From: Candidatus Tectimicrobiota bacterium
Lineage (GTDB): Bacteria; UBA8248
NCBI GenBank assembly: GCA_016184445.1
Contig: JACPCT010000115.1
Span: 1-5,050 of the forward strand
Length of the DNA: 5,050 nucleotides
Direction of reading: 5' to 3'
Positions 4,513 to 5,050 of this stretch are shown here, one piece after another (the first letter of the stretch is position 1; each line of letters begins with the position of its first letter). The notes beneath the pieces were generated by a model. It saw only the letters and a program-made list of their open reading frames with translations. It was not told where the DNA came from and made no database searches. The translations under genes and the position numbers were made by a program.

Positions 4513-5050
4513 GTGCCCCCGCCTGCGGGGGCCGGGAGCCGCAATATCGTCATCCGCGACGATACCCTCCGCTCGGGCGGCAACACTCCCGGCGTCTATG
4601 CCAGCATCGAGAAGAAGCTCCGCATCGCCGAGGCCCTCGAGAAGGCTGGGGTGCAGGAAGCAGAGGTCGGCTACGGCTCCCTGCCGGACGACCAGGCCTT
4701 CGTCCGGGAGTACAAGAAGCGGGGAGGGAAAATCATCTGCGGCATGCACGCCCGCTGCTGGCTCCCGAGCTGGCGGGAGGACGTGGACGGCATCGCGGGC
4801 TGCGGAGCCGAACTGGTGAACTTTGTCGGGATGCAGGGTTACACCATGACCCAGGCCCTTCATCCTCATCTGACGGGGGAGGCGTTTCTCCAGCGGATGG
4901 AGGAATGCATCGCTTACGCGAAGGGGCGGGACCTGAAGGTGGGCTTCGGGACCGACCACCCCCGCCCCGAGATCGTTTCCGAGACCATCCGGCGCGCCGT
5001 GGCGGCTGGGTTGGACCGCTGGGTGGTCTACGATCCCCGCGGGTGGTTCC
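4513..5050 (+). CDS. HMGL-like / 2-isopropylmalate-homocitrate synthase-like DRE-TIM metallolyase, 3' end beyond window
   Basis: Frame 1 encodes 179 residues from GTG 4513 to the edge. The family is a TIM-barrel with a divalent metal that makes or cleaves C-C bonds of acyl-CoA or 2-oxoacid substrates. Visible parts: beta-1 with IVIRDDTLRSGGNTPGV (12-28), the EKKLRIAEALEKAGV helix (33-47), beta-2 EAEVGYGS (49-56), and later strands GGKIICGMHAR, AELVNFVGMQGY, DLKVGFGTDHPRP and DRWVVYDPRGW. The spacing matches IPMS and citramalate synthases, but the LRDGxQ signature reads LRSGGN, so the usual metal-binding Asp is Ser (21). The C-terminal HxH metal site lies outside the window. The start is uncertain: no ATG exists in frame, GTG 4513 has no Shine-Dalgarno, GTG 4462 is no better, and CTG 4399 has a strong one and would add 38 non-homologous residues. 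The gene is divergent from hyuBA. Exact reaction unknown. Confidence 0.82.
   Translation, partial: MPPPAGAGSRNIVIRDDTLRSGGNTPGVYASIEKKLRIAEALEKAGVQEAEVGYGSLPDDQAFVREYKKRGGKIICGMHARCWLPSWREDVDGIAGCGAELVNFVGMQGYTMTQALHPHLTGEAFLQRMEECIAYAKGRDLKVGFGTDHPRPEIVSETIRRAVAAGLDRWVVYDPRGWF
4515..4532 (+). other. GC-only hairpin at the presumed metallolyase start
   Basis: GCCCCCG (4515-4521) pairs perfectly with CGGGGGC (4526-4532) around a CCTG loop. The flanking GCGG (4510-4513) can also pair with CCGC (4539-4542). The fold begins within the candidate GTG start codon, so if that start is used, initiation would be hindered unless the structure is opened. If the real start is elsewhere, the stretch merely codes for a Pro/Gly-rich linker before the first beta strand. 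Confidence 0.45.

Noticed and set aside
4441..4959. 172-codon minus-strand open frame opposite the metallolyase gene
   Set aside because: The plus-strand frame 1 encodes a clear DRE-TIM N-terminal half, so this is its shadow.

Overview
The window is GC-rich bacterial (or possibly archaeal) DNA with dense coding, strong G/C preference at third codon positions and many spurious antisense open frames. It fits a soil, sediment or groundwater lineage of the kind known mainly from metagenomes, but no marker gene fixes the taxon. The content is catabolic: two separate copies of the hydantoinase/5-oxoprolinase family and one DRE-TIM metallolyase. I see no tRNA, rRNA, CRISPR array, transposase, phage gene or toxin-antitoxin pair.

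Layout from left to right. Bases 1-177 (+) are the last 58 codons of a hyuB-type gene whose body lies outside the window. It converges on a complete two-gene operon on the minus strand: a hyuB-type gene (start probably 4113, stop 2323) followed by a hyuA-type gene (2326 to 170). The two minus-strand genes share an ATGA start/stop overlap. The convergent stops overlap by 8 bp, and a plausible Rho-independent terminator for the left gene is folded into this shared end. To the right of the operon, bases 4114-4512 are a divergent control region of about 400 bp. From about 4513 (+) a gene for an HMGL-like/2-isopropylmalate synthase-like TIM-barrel enzyme runs off the right edge.

How the genes could work together. 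HyuA and HyuB relatives form ATP-dependent complexes. They either open cyclic amides (5-oxoproline, hydantoins) or, in the acetone and acetophenone carboxylase branch, activate and carboxylate a substrate. DRE-TIM enzymes make or break C-C bonds next to a carboxylate. Divergent placement of hyuBA and the DRE-TIM gene around one control region suggests joint regulation, perhaps in one degradative pathway, but the substrate cannot be read from the sequence.

The most unusual points are these. (i) The metallolyase signature reads LRSGGN where LRDGxQ is expected, so the usual metal-ligand Asp is Ser. (ii) The leader of that gene has two back-to-back perfect 7-bp hairpins, each with a 7-nt loop, followed by a T-tract and preceded by a promoter-like pair. 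This could be an attenuator or a small RNA. (iii) A 13-bp direct repeat recurs at exactly 50 bp upstream of hyuB. (iv) The start codon of the metallolyase gene is unclear: the only strong Shine-Dalgarno sequence faces an in-frame CTG.
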